Of a stretch of 22,500 nt of DNA, positions 1 to 12,398 are shown piece by piece. The notes under the pieces were generated by a model. It saw nothing but the letters and a program-made list of their open reading frames with translations. It searched no databases and had not been told where the DNA came from. Each line of letters begins with the position of its first letter. The stretch's first letter is position 1. The DNA comes from Niallia circulans. GTDB taxonomy: Bacteria > Bacillota > Bacilli > Bacillales > Cytobacillaceae. The DNA is taken from assembly GCF_003726095.1 (NCBI RefSeq), contig NZ_CP026031.1, forward strand, positions 3,937,501 through 3,960,000, in the 5' to 3' direction. Both the position numbers and the translations under genes were made by a program.

Positions 1-1772
<1,772 letters not shown>

Positions 1773-1888
1773 AAATGAAAAGCGGAAATGCCTGTTTATG
1801 GCGTTGGAGCTGGACAAAATGATTACTTGGCAAATTGGAATACTTCTAAATGATTTAGTTTTGAGAGAATAATTCTCTAAATAAATAA

Positions 1889-2006
<118 letters not shown>

Positions 2007-2013
2007 AATAAGG

Positions 2014-2046
2014 AAAAAAGCATCTATTCGTTAGATGCTTTTTTTA
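2014..2046 (+). terminator. rRNA operon terminator, probably bidirectional
   Basis: The stem GCATCTA (2020-2026) pairs with TAGATGC (2032-2038) around a 5-nt loop. It is preceded by an A-run and followed by a T-run, so it can end the rRNA transcript and, read on the minus strand, the converging yaaC transcript. Confidence 0.9.
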
Positions 2047-2106
2047 TTTAAAATAAAAATCGCCTTTTAATGAGCAAATATGTCTTGGGCAGAAATGTTG
2101 TAAATC

Positions 2107-3069
2107 TTAACTTATGGCTAGATTCTCTAAAAATTGATAAATTAATTCAGGACCTTTATCTGAGGAAACTTGTAAAAAAGATTCTATAAAGGGATAGTCT
2201 TTATTTGGCATCGTCTTTAATAGTTCACTCCACCATTCAATTTCATACCGAGCAATCATACTAAGGTTATATAGGATTAAATAATGGCTTAATAATTCAT
2301 TGGATAAACAAGTTTTTTCTTTATCAGCAGAAACGGCATAAGATTCTTCTTTACTATCCCATTTAATAAAACTTCCTTGCTTGAGCGGTTCTAACAGGCG
2401 AATGGTCAACTCGCTTTTATTCTCTTCTATTTCCTCTAATTGTATACTATGATTCCTTTCTAAGTAATTTTTAAAGTGATTTATGTTCATATAGTATAAA
2501 TCTAATATTTGATTCGAAATAATAATTTTATTAGCTGCTTGATCATGTACTTTAAAAAAGGTTGGTTTTCCTTCTAATACTTGAAATAAGTTAGATAATT
2601 CCGGGATATGACTTAAAAGATGTCCCATTTTTATTTTTTCCCCTTCTAAATTTTTGCAGGCAAACATTTTTTCAGCCATATAAGTGAAAAGTCCATTTTT
2701 TTGAATCTTTACTTCATCTTCGAAAAATAAATACTGTTGTTTTTTTAGTTTTCTTGTTGAAACTCCGTGTGCAAGAACAGAGGTGGAGTTTGGATAATTA
2801 GGATCGATCGTAAGCAAACATGCTTTTATTAAATGAACAAGACCATAAAATAAAAGAATGGGCTGAATACTCATTGGAGCATTTGCAGCTTGGTGATAAT
2901 ACAATTTGCCATGTTCTAAAAAGTACATAAAGGGATAACAATTCTGATAACTTTTAGAGTCTATATCAGATATATGTAAATTGCGATAGCATTTTTTTAG
3001 AAAATCTTGGGTATATTCCGCTGAAAAAAAACAACTATATGAGCTCCATCCTTTATAGAATTTGGACAT
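2107..3069 (-). CDS. yaaC: YaaC-like protein of unknown function
   Basis: 320 aa, close to the size of B. subtilis YaaC, and in the same place: between an rRNA operon and guaB, on the opposite strand. The function of the family is not known to me. The sequence is rich in aromatic and lysine residues (opening MSKFYKGWSSYSCFFSAEYT) and shows no signal peptide, obvious membrane helix, nucleotide-binding motif or catalytic signature I recognise. The ATG follows a good AAGGAGG-type ribosome site read on the minus strand (about 3074-3082). It diverges from guaB, and its 3' end converges on the 5S terminator. Assignment rests on position, length and overall resemblance remembered from B. subtilis. 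Confidence 0.8.
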   Translation of the reverse strand: MSKFYKGWSSYSCFFSAEYTQDFLKKCYRNLHISDIDSKSYQNCYPFMYFLEHGKLYYHQAANAPMSIQPILLFYGLVHLIKACLLTIDPNYPNSTSVLAHGVSTRKLKKQQYLFFEDEVKIQKNGLFTYMAEKMFACKNLEGEKIKMGHLLSHIPELSNLFQVLEGKPTFFKVHDQAANKIIISNQILDLYYMNINHFKNYLERNHSIQLEEIEENKSELTIRLLEPLKQGSFIKWDSKEESYAVSADKEKTCLSNELLSHYLILYNLSMIARYEIEWWSELLKTMPNKDYPFIESFLQVSSDKGPELIYQFLENLAIS

Positions 3070-3118
3070 TTGTTAGCCTCCTTGAATTTTTTGAAAAGTT
3101 AAACATATTAAACTGACC

Positions 3119-3158
3119 TTGACAGTATTTTGTCCAATTGATAACCTACTAATAATAT
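3119..3158 (+). promoter_or_regulatory. Probable sigma-A promoter region of guaB
   Basis: A consensus TTGACA lies at 3119-3124, but the -10 partner is poor (TAACCT at 3142-3147, 17-bp spacing, or GATAAC at 3140 with 15 bp). An overlapping alternative is TTGTCC (3130-3135) with TAATAT (3153-3158), spacing 17. I cannot choose between them by eye. No riboswitch-like structure precedes guaB. Confidence 0.4.
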
Positions 3159-3164
3159 TTTTAA

Positions 3165-4649
<1,485 letters not shown>

Positions 4650-4698
4650 ACAAAGCTAGTGCCATATTAGTTTATGGAAAGTTTCCTTAATTTACTTT

Positions 4699-4740
4699 AG
4701 ACAGTGAATGATGTCACTGTCTATTTTTTTTATTTTTTTT
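4699..4740 (+). terminator. Intrinsic terminator after guaB
   Basis: The 9-bp stem AGACAGTGA (4699-4707) pairs with TCACTGTCT (4714-4722) around a 6-nt loop and is followed by a long T-rich tract. An in-frame ATG for dacA at 4708 lies inside this hairpin and so is not used as the start. Confidence 0.92.
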
Positions 4741-4821
4741 ATGTTAAACTGTACAAGGGAAATAATTAACTTAAAAAATAAAGATAGATTAATAGATAAA
4801 ATAGTTTTGGAGGTTTTAATA

Positions 4822-6153
4822 TTGAAACAAGTAAAAAAGTGGACGGTGTCATTCATCATTGCTGTACTATTCTTAAGTACACTATCAACGGTTCTACCCT
4901 ATCAAGCAAATGCTGCTGAAAAGGACGAACTAGGATTAAATGCAGGAGCAGCTATACTGGTAGATGCTAATACCGGGGAAATATTATATGAAAAAAATAC
5001 AGATGAACTCCTTGGAGTTGCCTCCATGTCAAAAATGATGACAGAATATATTGTTCTGGAATCGATAAAGAACGGGAAAATTTCTTGGGATCAAAAGGTA
5101 AAAATAAATAATTATATTCACAGATTATCTGGAGCTCCGGAGTTATCCAATGTAGGGTTAACTGAAGGAGAAGAGTATACAGTTAAAGAATTGTATGAAG
5201 CAATGGCAATCCATTCAGGAAATGCAGCTACTGTTGCATTGGCAGAATTAATTGCTGGTACAGAGAAAAATTATATTAGTGTAATGAATAAAAAAGCCGA
5301 GGAATTAGGATTAAAAGATTTCGAATTTGTTAACTCTTCCGGTTTAAATAACAGTGATTTATTGGGGAATATCCCAGCTGGAACTGAAAAAGATGAAAAC
5401 AAAATGTCAGCTAAGGCTGTTGCCAAGCTAGCATATCGTTTAATCAATGATTTTCCAGAAATACTAGAAACATCTGGTATGCCGAGCTTAAAGTTTAGAG
5501 ATGGAAGAGAATATAAAAACTTTAACTGGTTAATTCCTTCTCTAATTTATGGATATGAGGGTGTAGATGGATTAAAAACAGGTTCTACTGATTATGCTAA
5601 ATTTAATGTTACCGCTACTGCAAAAAAAGGGGATCATCGATATATCGTCGTTATTATGAAAAGTGAAACAAAGAATTCTCGTTTTGCAGAAGCAAGAAAA
5701 GTTTTAGACTTTGCTTTTAATAATTTTTCTACTGAAGAGGTACTTCCAGCAAATTACGTAGATGCAAAAAATAAAACGATTGATGTTATAAAAGGAAAAG
5801 AAGATAAAGTAAGCATTGGAACAAAAGATGCCGTTAACTTAGTAATCAAAAACAATGAGAAAGAAAACTATGTTGCCAAGGTTGTATTAGATGAGAAGAA
5901 ATTAAATAAAGATGGCGAACTAACAGCTCCAATTAAAAAAGGAGATAAGGTTGGCTATGTAACAGTGCAAACGAAAGACGGAAAAGATGTGCCATTCCTA
6001 ACAAATGACGGAAAAGAGAAAGCACAAGTAGATTTAGTGGCAAACGAAACAGTTGAAAAGGCAAATTGGTTTGTTTTGGCAATGCGTGGAATTGGTTCAT
6101 TCTTCGCGAATGTATGGGGAAGTGTTTCTGATACAGTAAAAGGCTGGTTTTAA
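4822..6153 (+). CDS. dacA: D-alanyl-D-alanine carboxypeptidase (PBP5)
   Basis: 443 aa from a TTG start, the same length I recall for B. subtilis DacA. It removes the terminal D-Ala from peptidoglycan pentapeptides at the outer face of the membrane. A Sec signal peptide spans residues 1-31, with a likely cut after ANA. The serine-peptidase motifs are SMSK (Ser68, Lys71), SGN (132-134) and KTG (252-254). The C-terminal domain (about 290-400) and a terminal amphipathic segment rich in W, F and K match the PBP5 membrane anchor. TTG at 4822 was chosen because TTGGAGG lies about 7 nt upstream and the signal peptide begins there; the longer frame to 4708 would begin in the guaB terminator. Confidence 0.95.
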   Translation: MKQVKKWTVSFIIAVLFLSTLSTVLPYQANAAEKDELGLNAGAAILVDANTGEILYEKNTDELLGVASMSKMMTEYIVLESIKNGKISWDQKVKINNYIHRLSGAPELSNVGLTEGEEYTVKELYEAMAIHSGNAATVALAELIAGTEKNYISVMNKKAEELGLKDFEFVNSSGLNNSDLLGNIPAGTEKDENKMSAKAVAKLAYRLINDFPEILETSGMPSLKFRDGREYKNFNWLIPSLIYGYEGVDGLKTGSTDYAKFNVTATAKKGDHRYIVVIMKSETKNSRFAEARKVLDFAFNNFSTEEVLPANYVDAKNKTIDVIKGKEDKVSIGTKDAVNLVIKNNEKENYVAKVVLDEKKLNKDGELTAPIKKGDKVGYVTVQTKDGKDVPFLTNDGKEKAQVDLVANETVEKANWFVLAMRGIGSFFANVWGSVSDTVKGWF

Positions 6154-6221
6154 TTAAAAACGATTTAAATAGCCAAGAACAATAATTAACTAGATAAATC
6201 GCATACATTATGGAAATTGAA

Positions 6222-6259
6222 AGAAAAAGAGCTTCTGTATTGACAGAAGCTCTTTTTTA
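6222..6259 (+). terminator. Intrinsic terminator after dacA
   Basis: A perfect 12-bp stem AAGAGCTTCTGT (6227-6238) / ACAGAAGCTCTT (6243-6254) with a 4-nt loop is followed by a T-run. A-rich sequence on the 5' side means it could also act on the other strand. Confidence 0.93.
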
Positions 6260-6345
6260 TTGTTTATTTTCAGTAGGGAATAATAATTTTATTCGAAAGA
6301 TTAAGATAATTAAAATTGAAAAAGATACTTTACAGGGGGCAAACA

Positions 6346-7227
6346 ATGAAAACTGGGACTGATAGAGTAAAACGTGGAATGGCTGAAATGCAAAAAGGCG
6401 GAGTAATCATGGATGTTATCAACGCAGAACAGGCCAAGATTGCAGAGGAAGCAGGGGCGGTAGCTGTTATGGCTCTTGAACGTGTTCCTTCCGATATTCG
6501 TGCAGCTGGCGGAGTTGCTAGAATGGCTGATCCTACAATTGTAGAGGAAGTAATGAATGCTGTAACAATCCCTGTAATGGCAAAGGCGCGTATTGGTCAT
6601 ATTGTCGAAGCAAGAGTGCTTGAAGCTATGGGTGTGGATTATATTGATGAGAGTGAAGTTCTAACTCCAGCAGATGAAGAGTTTCATTTAAATAAAAATG
6701 AATATACTGTTCCATTTGTATGTGGTTGTCGTGACCTTGGAGAAGCAGCAAGACGTATCGGCGAAGGTGCTTCTATGCTTCGTACAAAAGGGGAACCAGG
6801 AACGGGAAATATTGTGGAAGCAGTCCGTCACATTAGAAAAGTAAATGCGCAAGTCCGTAAAGTTGCTTACATGAATGAAGATGAATTAATGACAGAAGCG
6901 AAGATCTTAGGAGCTCCATATGAGCTTCTTTTAGAAATTAAGAGACTAGGTCGCCTGCCGGTTGTCAACTTCGCTGCTGGTGGTGTTGCAACGCCTGCTG
7001 ATGCAGCTTTAATGATGCAATTAGGTGCCGATGGTGTATTTGTCGGTTCTGGTATTTTTAAATCAGATAATCCTGCAAAATTTGCTAGAGCAATAGTAGA
7101 AGCCACTACTCATTATCAAGATTATGAGTTGATTGCGGAAATTTCTAAAAACCTTGGAACAGCAATGAAAGGAATTGAAATATCTAGTTTAGCACCAGAA
7201 GCTCGTATGCAAGAGCGTGGTTGGTAA
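6346..7227 (+). CDS. pdxS: Pyridoxal 5'-phosphate synthase, lyase subunit PdxS
   Basis: 293 aa, normal for the family. PdxS makes PLP (vitamin B6) from ribose 5-phosphate, glyceraldehyde 3-phosphate and ammonia, using ammonia delivered by PdxT; the complex is a 12+12 assembly in the cytosol. The expected active-site residues are visible: Asp23, Lys80 (in [10 protein letters not shown], forms the first imine) and Lys148 (in [10 protein letters not shown]), plus the phosphate-binding GGVATPADA near the C-terminus. ATG 6346 has CAGGGGG just upstream; the longer frame from TTG 6316 lacks a ribosome site. pdxT follows 1 bp after the stop. Confidence 0.97.
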   Translation: MKTGTDRVKRGMAEMQKGGVIMDVINAEQAKIAEEAGAVAVMALERVPSDIRAAGGVARMADPTIVEEVMNAVTIPVMAKARIGHIVEARVLEAMGVDYIDESEVLTPADEEFHLNKNEYTVPFVCGCRDLGEAARRIGEGASMLRTKGEPGTGNIVEAVRHIRKVNAQVRKVAYMNEDELMTEAKILGAPYELLLEIKRLGRLPVVNFAAGGVATPADAALMMQLGADGVFVGSGIFKSDNPAKFARAIVEATTHYQDYELIAEISKNLGTAMKGIEISSLAPEARMQERGW

Positions 7228-7228
7228 G

Positions 7229-7834
7229 ATGAGCGCAACGGTAAATATAAAAATAGGGGTCCTTGGTTTACAAGGTGCAGTTAGAGAACATGTTAATGCA
7301 ATTGAAGCAAATAATGCAGAAGCGATTGTCGTAAAGAAAGTAGAACAATTGGATGACATAGACGGTCTTATTATCCCTGGTGGAGAAAGTACAACCATGC
7401 GACGACTGATTGATAAATATGAACTTATGGAGGCGCTGCAGGCATTTGCTAAGACAGGGAAACCAATGTTTGGGACATGCGCAGGGTTAATCTTATTAGC
7501 AAACTCCATTAAAGGCTATGATAAGCCTCATATTGGTGTAATGGATGTACAAGTGGAGCGTAATTCCTTTGGGAGACAAAAGGAGAGCTTTGAGGCCAAC
7601 CTAGATATTGCTGGGGTCGCGGAGGATTTTACTGCTGTATTTATCCGAGCACCACATATTGTTAGTGTTGGTGAAAATGTTGAGGTTTTAGCTAAACATA
7701 ATGATCGTATTGTAGCAGCACGGGAAGCTCAGTTCTTGGGATGTTCTTTCCATCCTGAGTTAACGGAGGATCATCGCTTAACTGGTTATTTTATTAAAAT
7801 GGCGATAGAAGCGAAGCAACACTTATTTGCATAA
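7229..7834 (+). CDS. pdxT: PLP synthase glutaminase subunit PdxT
   Basis: 201 aa, class I glutamine amidotransferase that hydrolyses glutamine and channels ammonia to PdxS. The oxyanion segment [11 protein letters not shown] (50-60) is present, as are the catalytic triad Cys84 (GTCAGL), His175 and Glu177 (FHPEL). The start is ATG 7229, one base after the pdxS stop. The ribosome site is weak (only GGTTGG close by), so translation is probably coupled to pdxS. The N-terminus [16 protein letters not shown] is a few residues longer than in B. subtilis. An in-frame GTG at 7217 would overlap pdxS and is less likely. Confidence 0.96.
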   Translation: MSATVNIKIGVLGLQGAVREHVNAIEANNAEAIVVKKVEQLDDIDGLIIPGGESTTMRRLIDKYELMEALQAFAKTGKPMFGTCAGLILLANSIKGYDKPHIGVMDVQVERNSFGRQKESFEANLDIAGVAEDFTAVFIRAPHIVSVGENVEVLAKHNDRIVAAREAQFLGCSFHPELTEDHRLTGYFIKMAIEAKQHLFA

Positions 7835-7838
7835 GCTG

Positions 7839-7867
7839 TTGAATTTCGGAAATAATTATAGTAAGAT
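7839..7867 (+). promoter_or_regulatory. Possible promoter of the serS leader
   Basis: TTGAAT (7839-7844) and TAAGAT (7862-7867) with 17-bp spacing. Each box matches 4 of 6 consensus bases. It sits just upstream of the T-box RNA, as required, but is not strong. Confidence 0.4.
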
Positions 7868-7889
7868 AAATGCAACTAATATATGGAAT

Positions 7890-8132
7890 CTACTATGATA
7901 GGAAATAGTAACAGGTTACTTATTCTTTAAAGAGAGCCGATGGTTGGTGCGAATCGGTGAATAAAGCCTGCGAATCCATCCTAGAGTAAAAACAAGGAAC
8001 GCATATGCTGCAAGTAATTGTTTTCGGCTAAAAACCGTTATGATCTTTAAGGTGAAAAGCAGTTTTATGCTTTTAACTAGGGTGGCAACGCGGGTAACTC
8101 TCGTCCCTTTTGGGGATGGGAGTTTTTTATTT
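7890..8132 (+). promoter_or_regulatory. T-box leader of serS, serine UCC specifier
   Basis: This leader fills most of the 370-base gap before serS. The T-box sequence AGGGTGGCAACGCGGG is at 8079-8094. Stem I can be drawn: basal helix TAGGA (7899-7903)/TCCTA (7979-7983); specifier loop with AGTA (7907-7910) on the 5' side and GAA (7972-7974) followed by TCC (7975-7977) on the 3' side; the next helix is CAGG (7912-7915)/CCTG (7967-7970). AGAGAG and GGTG elements follow the usual order. The terminator is 8096-8107 paired with 8113-8124, then T-rich. Known mechanism: uncharged tRNA-Ser reading UCC stabilises the antiterminator. The UGGC bulge predicts a G73 discriminator in that tRNA. Confidence 0.93.
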
Positions 8133-8186
8133 GCAAAAAAGATTAAGGTCACAGGGTGTGTAACAGTAGATTGCATGTAGAAATAA

Positions 8187-9485
<1,299 letters not shown>

Positions 9486-9506
9486 TAGGGCAAACAGTTA
9501 AAAAGG

Positions 9507-9556
9507 GTTGACCTCTTTAGAGGGATTGTATATTCTTTGGAGGTCAACTATTTTTC
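9507..9556 (+). terminator. Probable terminator after serS
   Basis: GTTGACCTC (9507-9515) pairs with GAGGTCAAC (9540-9548), followed by TATTTTT. The 24-nt loop is long for an intrinsic terminator, so this is less certain than the others. Confidence 0.65.
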
Positions 9557-9603
9557 CTAGCTCCTTTATTAGAAAATAAAAAATAAAAAAATGAAAAATA
9601 TAG

Positions 9604-9632
9604 TTGACTTATGAAATAATAGATGATATATT
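9604..9632 (+). promoter_or_regulatory. Sigma-A promoter of tRNA-Ser
   Basis: TTGACT (9604-9609) and TATATT (9627-9632), each 5 of 6 consensus, with optimal 17-bp spacing. The tRNA begins 15 bases after the -10 box. Confidence 0.8.
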
Positions 9633-9646
9633 ATTATTTGTCTGAT

Positions 9647-9739
9647 GGAGGAATACCCAAGTCCGGCTGAAGGGATCGGTCTTGAAAACCGACAGGCGGG
9701 TCAAACCGCGCAGGGGTTCGAATCCCCTTTCCTCCTCCA
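9647..9739 (+). tRNA. tRNA-Ser(UGA)
   Basis: 93 nt class II tRNA with encoded CCA. The acceptor GGAGGAA (9647-9653) pairs with TTCCTCC (9729-9735). The anticodon stem TCGGT/ACCGA encloses the loop CTTGAAA, with anticodon TGA at 9683-9685. A long variable arm and the T arm AGGGG-TTCGAAT-CCCCT (9712-9728) follow. The discriminator base (9736) reads T, where serine tRNAs normally carry G. The gene is monocistronic, with its own promoter and terminator. Confidence 0.96.
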
Positions 9740-9784
9740 TGATTTTATATTTTACATTGCGCATAATATTTGGAGATATATGTG

Positions 9785-9812
9785 ACCTGCTACTACGGTA
9801 GCAGGTTTTTTA
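9785..9812 (+). terminator. Terminator after tRNA-Ser
   Basis: A perfect 9-bp stem ACCTGCTAC (9785-9793) / GTAGCAGGT (9798-9806) with a TACG loop is followed by six Ts. Confidence 0.93.
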
Positions 9813-9893
9813 TGTTTTATAAGCTTTTTTTATAAAGTTAGTAAAATAAAATCATTGAATGAATAAATAAAAAGGATTTTCCTTTGTTTTCCC

Positions 9894-9929
9894 TTACAGC
9901 CAGGCTTTCTAGTGAATGTCTGGCTGTAA
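9894..9929. repeat. Inverted repeat at the 3' end of dck
   Basis: TTACAGCCAG (9894-9903) is perfectly complementary to CTGGCTGTAA (9920-9929), loop 16 nt; the flanking TTTTCC and GGAAAA can extend it imperfectly. It lies between the converging tRNA and dck transcripts. There is no T-run on either strand, so it is an unproven terminator or a 3'-end stabilising hairpin. Confidence 0.6.
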
Positions 9930-9951
9930 AAGGAAAACGTGGAAAGTCCTT

Positions 9952-10623
9952 CTACGCTTTTTTGCTATAGTTTTTATGTTGAAGAATAGTACCTATTTTT
10001 TCTATTATAGGTTCGATAGATTGGCTGCCAGCAATTGCATCATATTCGTTAATATTTAGACGAAGAACTGGACATGCGGAGAAAGAATCAATCCATTTCT
10101 CATATCTTCCATGCATCTCTTTCCAATAATCAATTGGCGTTTGCTTTTCCATTTCGCGGCCTCTTCGATCAATACGCTGTAAAATGTCCTCGAGAGAGCC
10201 TTCTAGGTATATTAAAAGGTCTGGATGGGGGAAGTAAGGAGTCATAACCATCGCTTCAAAAAGACTCGTATATGTTTCGTAATCTACTTCCGACATGGTT
10301 CCTTTTTCGTAATGCATTCTTGCAAATATACCGGTATCCTCATAAATGGAACGATCTTGAATAAATCCGCCGCCATACTCAAAGATTCTCTTTTGTTCTT
10401 TAAATCGTTCTGCTAAAAAATATACTTGCAGATGAAAACTCCAGCGGCTGAAATCGTGATAAAATTTATCAAGATATGGGTTTGTGTCGACTTTCTCAAA
10501 GGAAGTCCGAAATTGCAAGGCATCTGCTAATGCATTTGTTAAGGTAGATTTTCCTACGCCAACTGTCCCAGCAATTGTAATAACAGAATTACTCGGAATA
10601 TTATATTTTGTTCGTAGATTCAT
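9952..10623 (-). CDS. dck: Deoxyadenosine/deoxycytidine kinase
   Basis: 223 aa; the family is near 217 in B. subtilis. It phosphorylates deoxyadenosine and deoxycytidine for nucleotide salvage. The P-loop GTVGVGKS is at residues 19-26, followed by the conserved WSFHLQVYFLAERFK helix, the QDRSIYEDTGIF segment carrying the DRS motif, and a lid region RIDRRGREME that contacts ATP phosphates. The DRS motif distinguishes it from the neighbouring dgk, which has DYH instead. Its start lies inside the end of dgk (23-bp overlap), so both come from one minus-strand transcript. A TAGGAG ribosome site sits about 10 nt before ATG. Confidence 0.95.
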   Translation of the reverse strand: MNLRTKYNIPSNSVITIAGTVGVGKSTLTNALADALQFRTSFEKVDTNPYLDKFYHDFSRWSFHLQVYFLAERFKEQKRIFEYGGGFIQDRSIYEDTGIFARMHYEKGTMSEVDYETYTSLFEAMVMTPYFPHPDLLIYLEGSLEDILQRIDRRGREMEKQTPIDYWKEMHGRYEKWIDSFSACPVLRLNINEYDAIAGSQSIEPIIEKIGTILQHKNYSKKA

Positions 10624-11260
10624 GATTAAAGGCTCCTATATTTAAAGTTTCTTTTATTGCGTCTATAATTTTTACTAAGTCTTGTTTGTTTTGAATAAAA
10701 TCCAATGTATCTCCATTGAAATCTAATACTGGGATCTGTGGGTTATTCTTTTTGAAGTCATTCATGACAACATCGTAATCAGATGCTAGTTGTTCTAGAT
10801 AAAGAGGACTAATATTTTTTTCGATGTCTCTATCTCTCTTTTTGATTCGTGCCATAAGTGTATCTAAACTTGCATGTAAATAAATAATAATATTCGGCAT
10901 CGGCAGGTCTTCTGTTAACACGTCATATATTCGAATATATTTGTCTAAATCACTATCCTGCAAGGATCTTTTTGCGAAAATGAGATTTTTTAATATATGA
11001 TAATCTGCAACTACAGGTATGTTTTTATTTAAGTAATGGTCTCTTGTATCGTTTAATTGCTTAAATCGATTACATAAGAAAAACATTTCTGTTTGAAAAC
11101 TCCATTCATCAATGTTTTCATAAAATTTTCCGAGAAAGGGATTTTCCTCTACAATCTCCTTAAGAAGTTCGTATTGAAAATACTCTGAGAGCAATTTAGC
11201 TAAAGAAGTTTTTCCCACTCCGATAGGTCCTTCTACTGTAATAAAAGGGATACTATTCAC
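10601..11260 (-). CDS. dgk: Deoxyguanosine kinase
   Basis: 219 aa from a GTG start; the family is near 207 in B. subtilis. It phosphorylates deoxyguanosine (purine deoxynucleoside salvage). The P-loop GPIGVGKT is at residues 11-18, then ENPFLGKFYENIDEWSFQTEMFFLCNRFKQL, typical of the dNK family, and ADYHILKN where dck has DRS. The GTG at 11258-11260 was chosen because GGAGGG lies six bases upstream on the minus strand and the protein then opens MNSIPFITVEGPIG, as in B. subtilis. The open frame extends 25 codons further, but without a ribosome site. Confidence 0.94.
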   Translation of the reverse strand: MNSIPFITVEGPIGVGKTSLAKLLSEYFQYELLKEIVEENPFLGKFYENIDEWSFQTEMFFLCNRFKQLNDTRDHYLNKNIPVVADYHILKNLIFAKRSLQDSDLDKYIRIYDVLTEDLPMPNIIIYLHASLDTLMARIKKRDRDIEKNISPLYLEQLASDYDVVMNDFKKNNPQIPVLDFNGDTLDFIQNKQDLVKIIDAIKETLNIGAFNHESTNKI

Positions 11261-11495
11261 ACTTGTCCCTCCAGTTCTTTTATTTTGAGAAGCGAACTTT
11301 TTTAGGCTGCAAAAATAATGGCTATCATCCGACAACAGCTTTTCTAATGATTGCTTCTTTTAGTAGGTAATAAAAATAGTACAAGAGTCATTTTAACACA
11401 TGGAAGAGAATGTGGACATATGCTTGTTTTTTCCTAAAAAAAATATTTTAGATTTTAGGCGAACTTTAAAAGTGGAAAAATTGAGAATTTTATTA

Positions 11496-11523
11496 TTGCT
11501 AAATTATCAGTCTATGGTATTAT
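11496..11523 (+). promoter_or_regulatory. Promoter of the thi operon
   Basis: TTGCTA (11496-11501) and TATTAT (11518-11523, 5 of 6 consensus) with 16-bp spacing; TGG just before the -10 gives an extended TGn element. Transcription would begin near 11530, shortly before the riboswitch. Confidence 0.6.
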
Positions 11524-11544
11524 ATGGGTAAAGTTTATAATTGA

Positions 11545-11640
11545 ATCACACTAGGGGATCCCTTGATAAGGGCTGAGAATAAAGTAGTTACTTTTAAACC
11601 CTTAAAACCTGAACAGGTTCGTACCTGCGTAGGAAAGTGG
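11545..11640 (+). promoter_or_regulatory. TPP riboswitch (THI element)
   Basis: The conserved blocks occur in order: ACTAGGGGATCC, GGCTGAGA (11571-11578), ACCCTTAAAACCTGAACAG and TGCGTAGGAAAG. A short P1 helix CACT (11549-11552)/AGTG (11636-11639) closes it. It controls the thiazole genes that follow; TPP binding is expected to favour termination. The octamer GAAAGTGG at 11633-11640 is repeated in the terminator. The 523-base gap between dgk and tenI holds this element, its promoter and its terminator; 11641-11693 also has a 7-bp hairpin (11660-11682) of no clear role. Confidence 0.95.
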
Positions 11641-11693
11641 ATACCTTTAAATATGTGTGCCTAATGGTCTTTTTTCATTAGGTGTAATTTATT

Positions 11694-11730
11694 AACCACT
11701 TTCTGCTTGGGAAAGTGGTTTTTTGTGTTT
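11694..11730 (+). terminator. Riboswitch-controlled terminator of the thi operon
   Basis: AACCACTTTC (11694-11703) pairs with GAAAGTGGTT (11711-11720), loop 7 nt, then a T-run. Its 5' arm can instead pair with the identical GAAAGTGG at the riboswitch 3' end, which gives the antiterminator. Confidence 0.92.
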
Positions 11731-11783
11731 TCTTTTTAAAATTTAATATTTAAATGCTGAATTAATAGTTGGGAGATGATGAA

Positions 11784-12398
11784 ATGAAGATAATGGCTGT
11801 AACAGATAATAAACATTCCTTTGAAAGACTCTCCTCCATATTATTAGAAATTCACCCATATGTGGATTATGTGCAAATTAGAGAGAAAGCAAAAAGCCCA
11901 AAAGAAATTTATTTACTTGGTGAGAGGCTGCTTAAGGAAGGGGTACCGGCTCAGAAAATAATCATAAATGACCGCCTAGACGTTGCAGCATTGCTCTCTT
12001 TAAGACATGTGCATTTACCAGGCAATGGATTACCTATTCAACCAGTAAAAAATATTTATCCAACATTATCTATAGGTGTATCTGTTCATAGTCAACAGGA
12101 AGCAATCATAGCAGAAAATGCTCGGGCTGATTATGTGATATATGGCCATTGTTTTCCGACTGACAGTAAAAAAGGAAAGATACCTATCGCGTTGCCATCG
12201 ATCACTGATATAAAGAGAGATCTAACTATTCCTATTTATGCTATAGGTGGAATAACTGAAGAACGAGTCGGTAAATTAGCAAGTTTAGGTGTAGATGGAG
12301 TAGCGATTATGTCTGCTATATTTTCAGCGTCTCAGCCATTAAAAGCAGTACAACGACTAAGGGAAAGATGTGAAGAGTGTGGAATCCAAAAAATTTGA
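11784..12398 (+). CDS. tenI: Thiazole tautomerase TenI
   Basis: 204 aa, a ThiE-like TIM barrel. TenI converts the thiazole tautomer released by ThiG into the aromatic carboxythiazole phosphate. I chose TenI over ThiE because the phosphate-loop region reads YVIYGHCFPTDSKKG with His122 at the position of the essential TenI histidine, where ThiE has a GP-F-T pattern. QIREK, the C-terminal AIGGIT phosphate loop and GVAIMSAIF are shared with both. The start is ATG 11784, eight bases after GGGAG; the in-frame TTG 11769 lacks a site. It is the first gene of the riboswitch-controlled operon. No thiE is visible here, so phosphate coupling must be encoded elsewhere. Confidence 0.88.
   Translation: MKIMAVTDNKHSFERLSSILLEIHPYVDYVQIREKAKSPKEIYLLGERLLKEGVPAQKIIINDRLDVAALLSLRHVHLPGNGLPIQPVKNIYPTLSIGVSVHSQQEAIIAENARADYVIYGHCFPTDSKKGKIPIALPSITDIKRDLTIPIYAIGGITEERVGKLASLGVDGVAIMSAIFSASQPLKAVQRLRERCEECGIQKI

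Noticed and set aside
4708..4821. Longer dacA start at an in-frame ATG
   Set aside because: The ATG is inside the guaB terminator hairpin, and the extra residues would bury the signal peptide; TTG 4822 has a good ribosome site.
11433..11459. Hairpin CCTAAAA / TTTTAGG upstream of the thi promoter
   Set aside because: Only 7 AT-rich base pairs with a 13-nt loop in an A/T-rich gap; expected by chance.
11784..12398. Annotation as thiamine-phosphate synthase ThiE
   Set aside because: The GHCFPTDSKKG segment with His122 matches TenI rather than the ThiE phosphate loop, and the gene precedes thiO as tenI does in B. subtilis.
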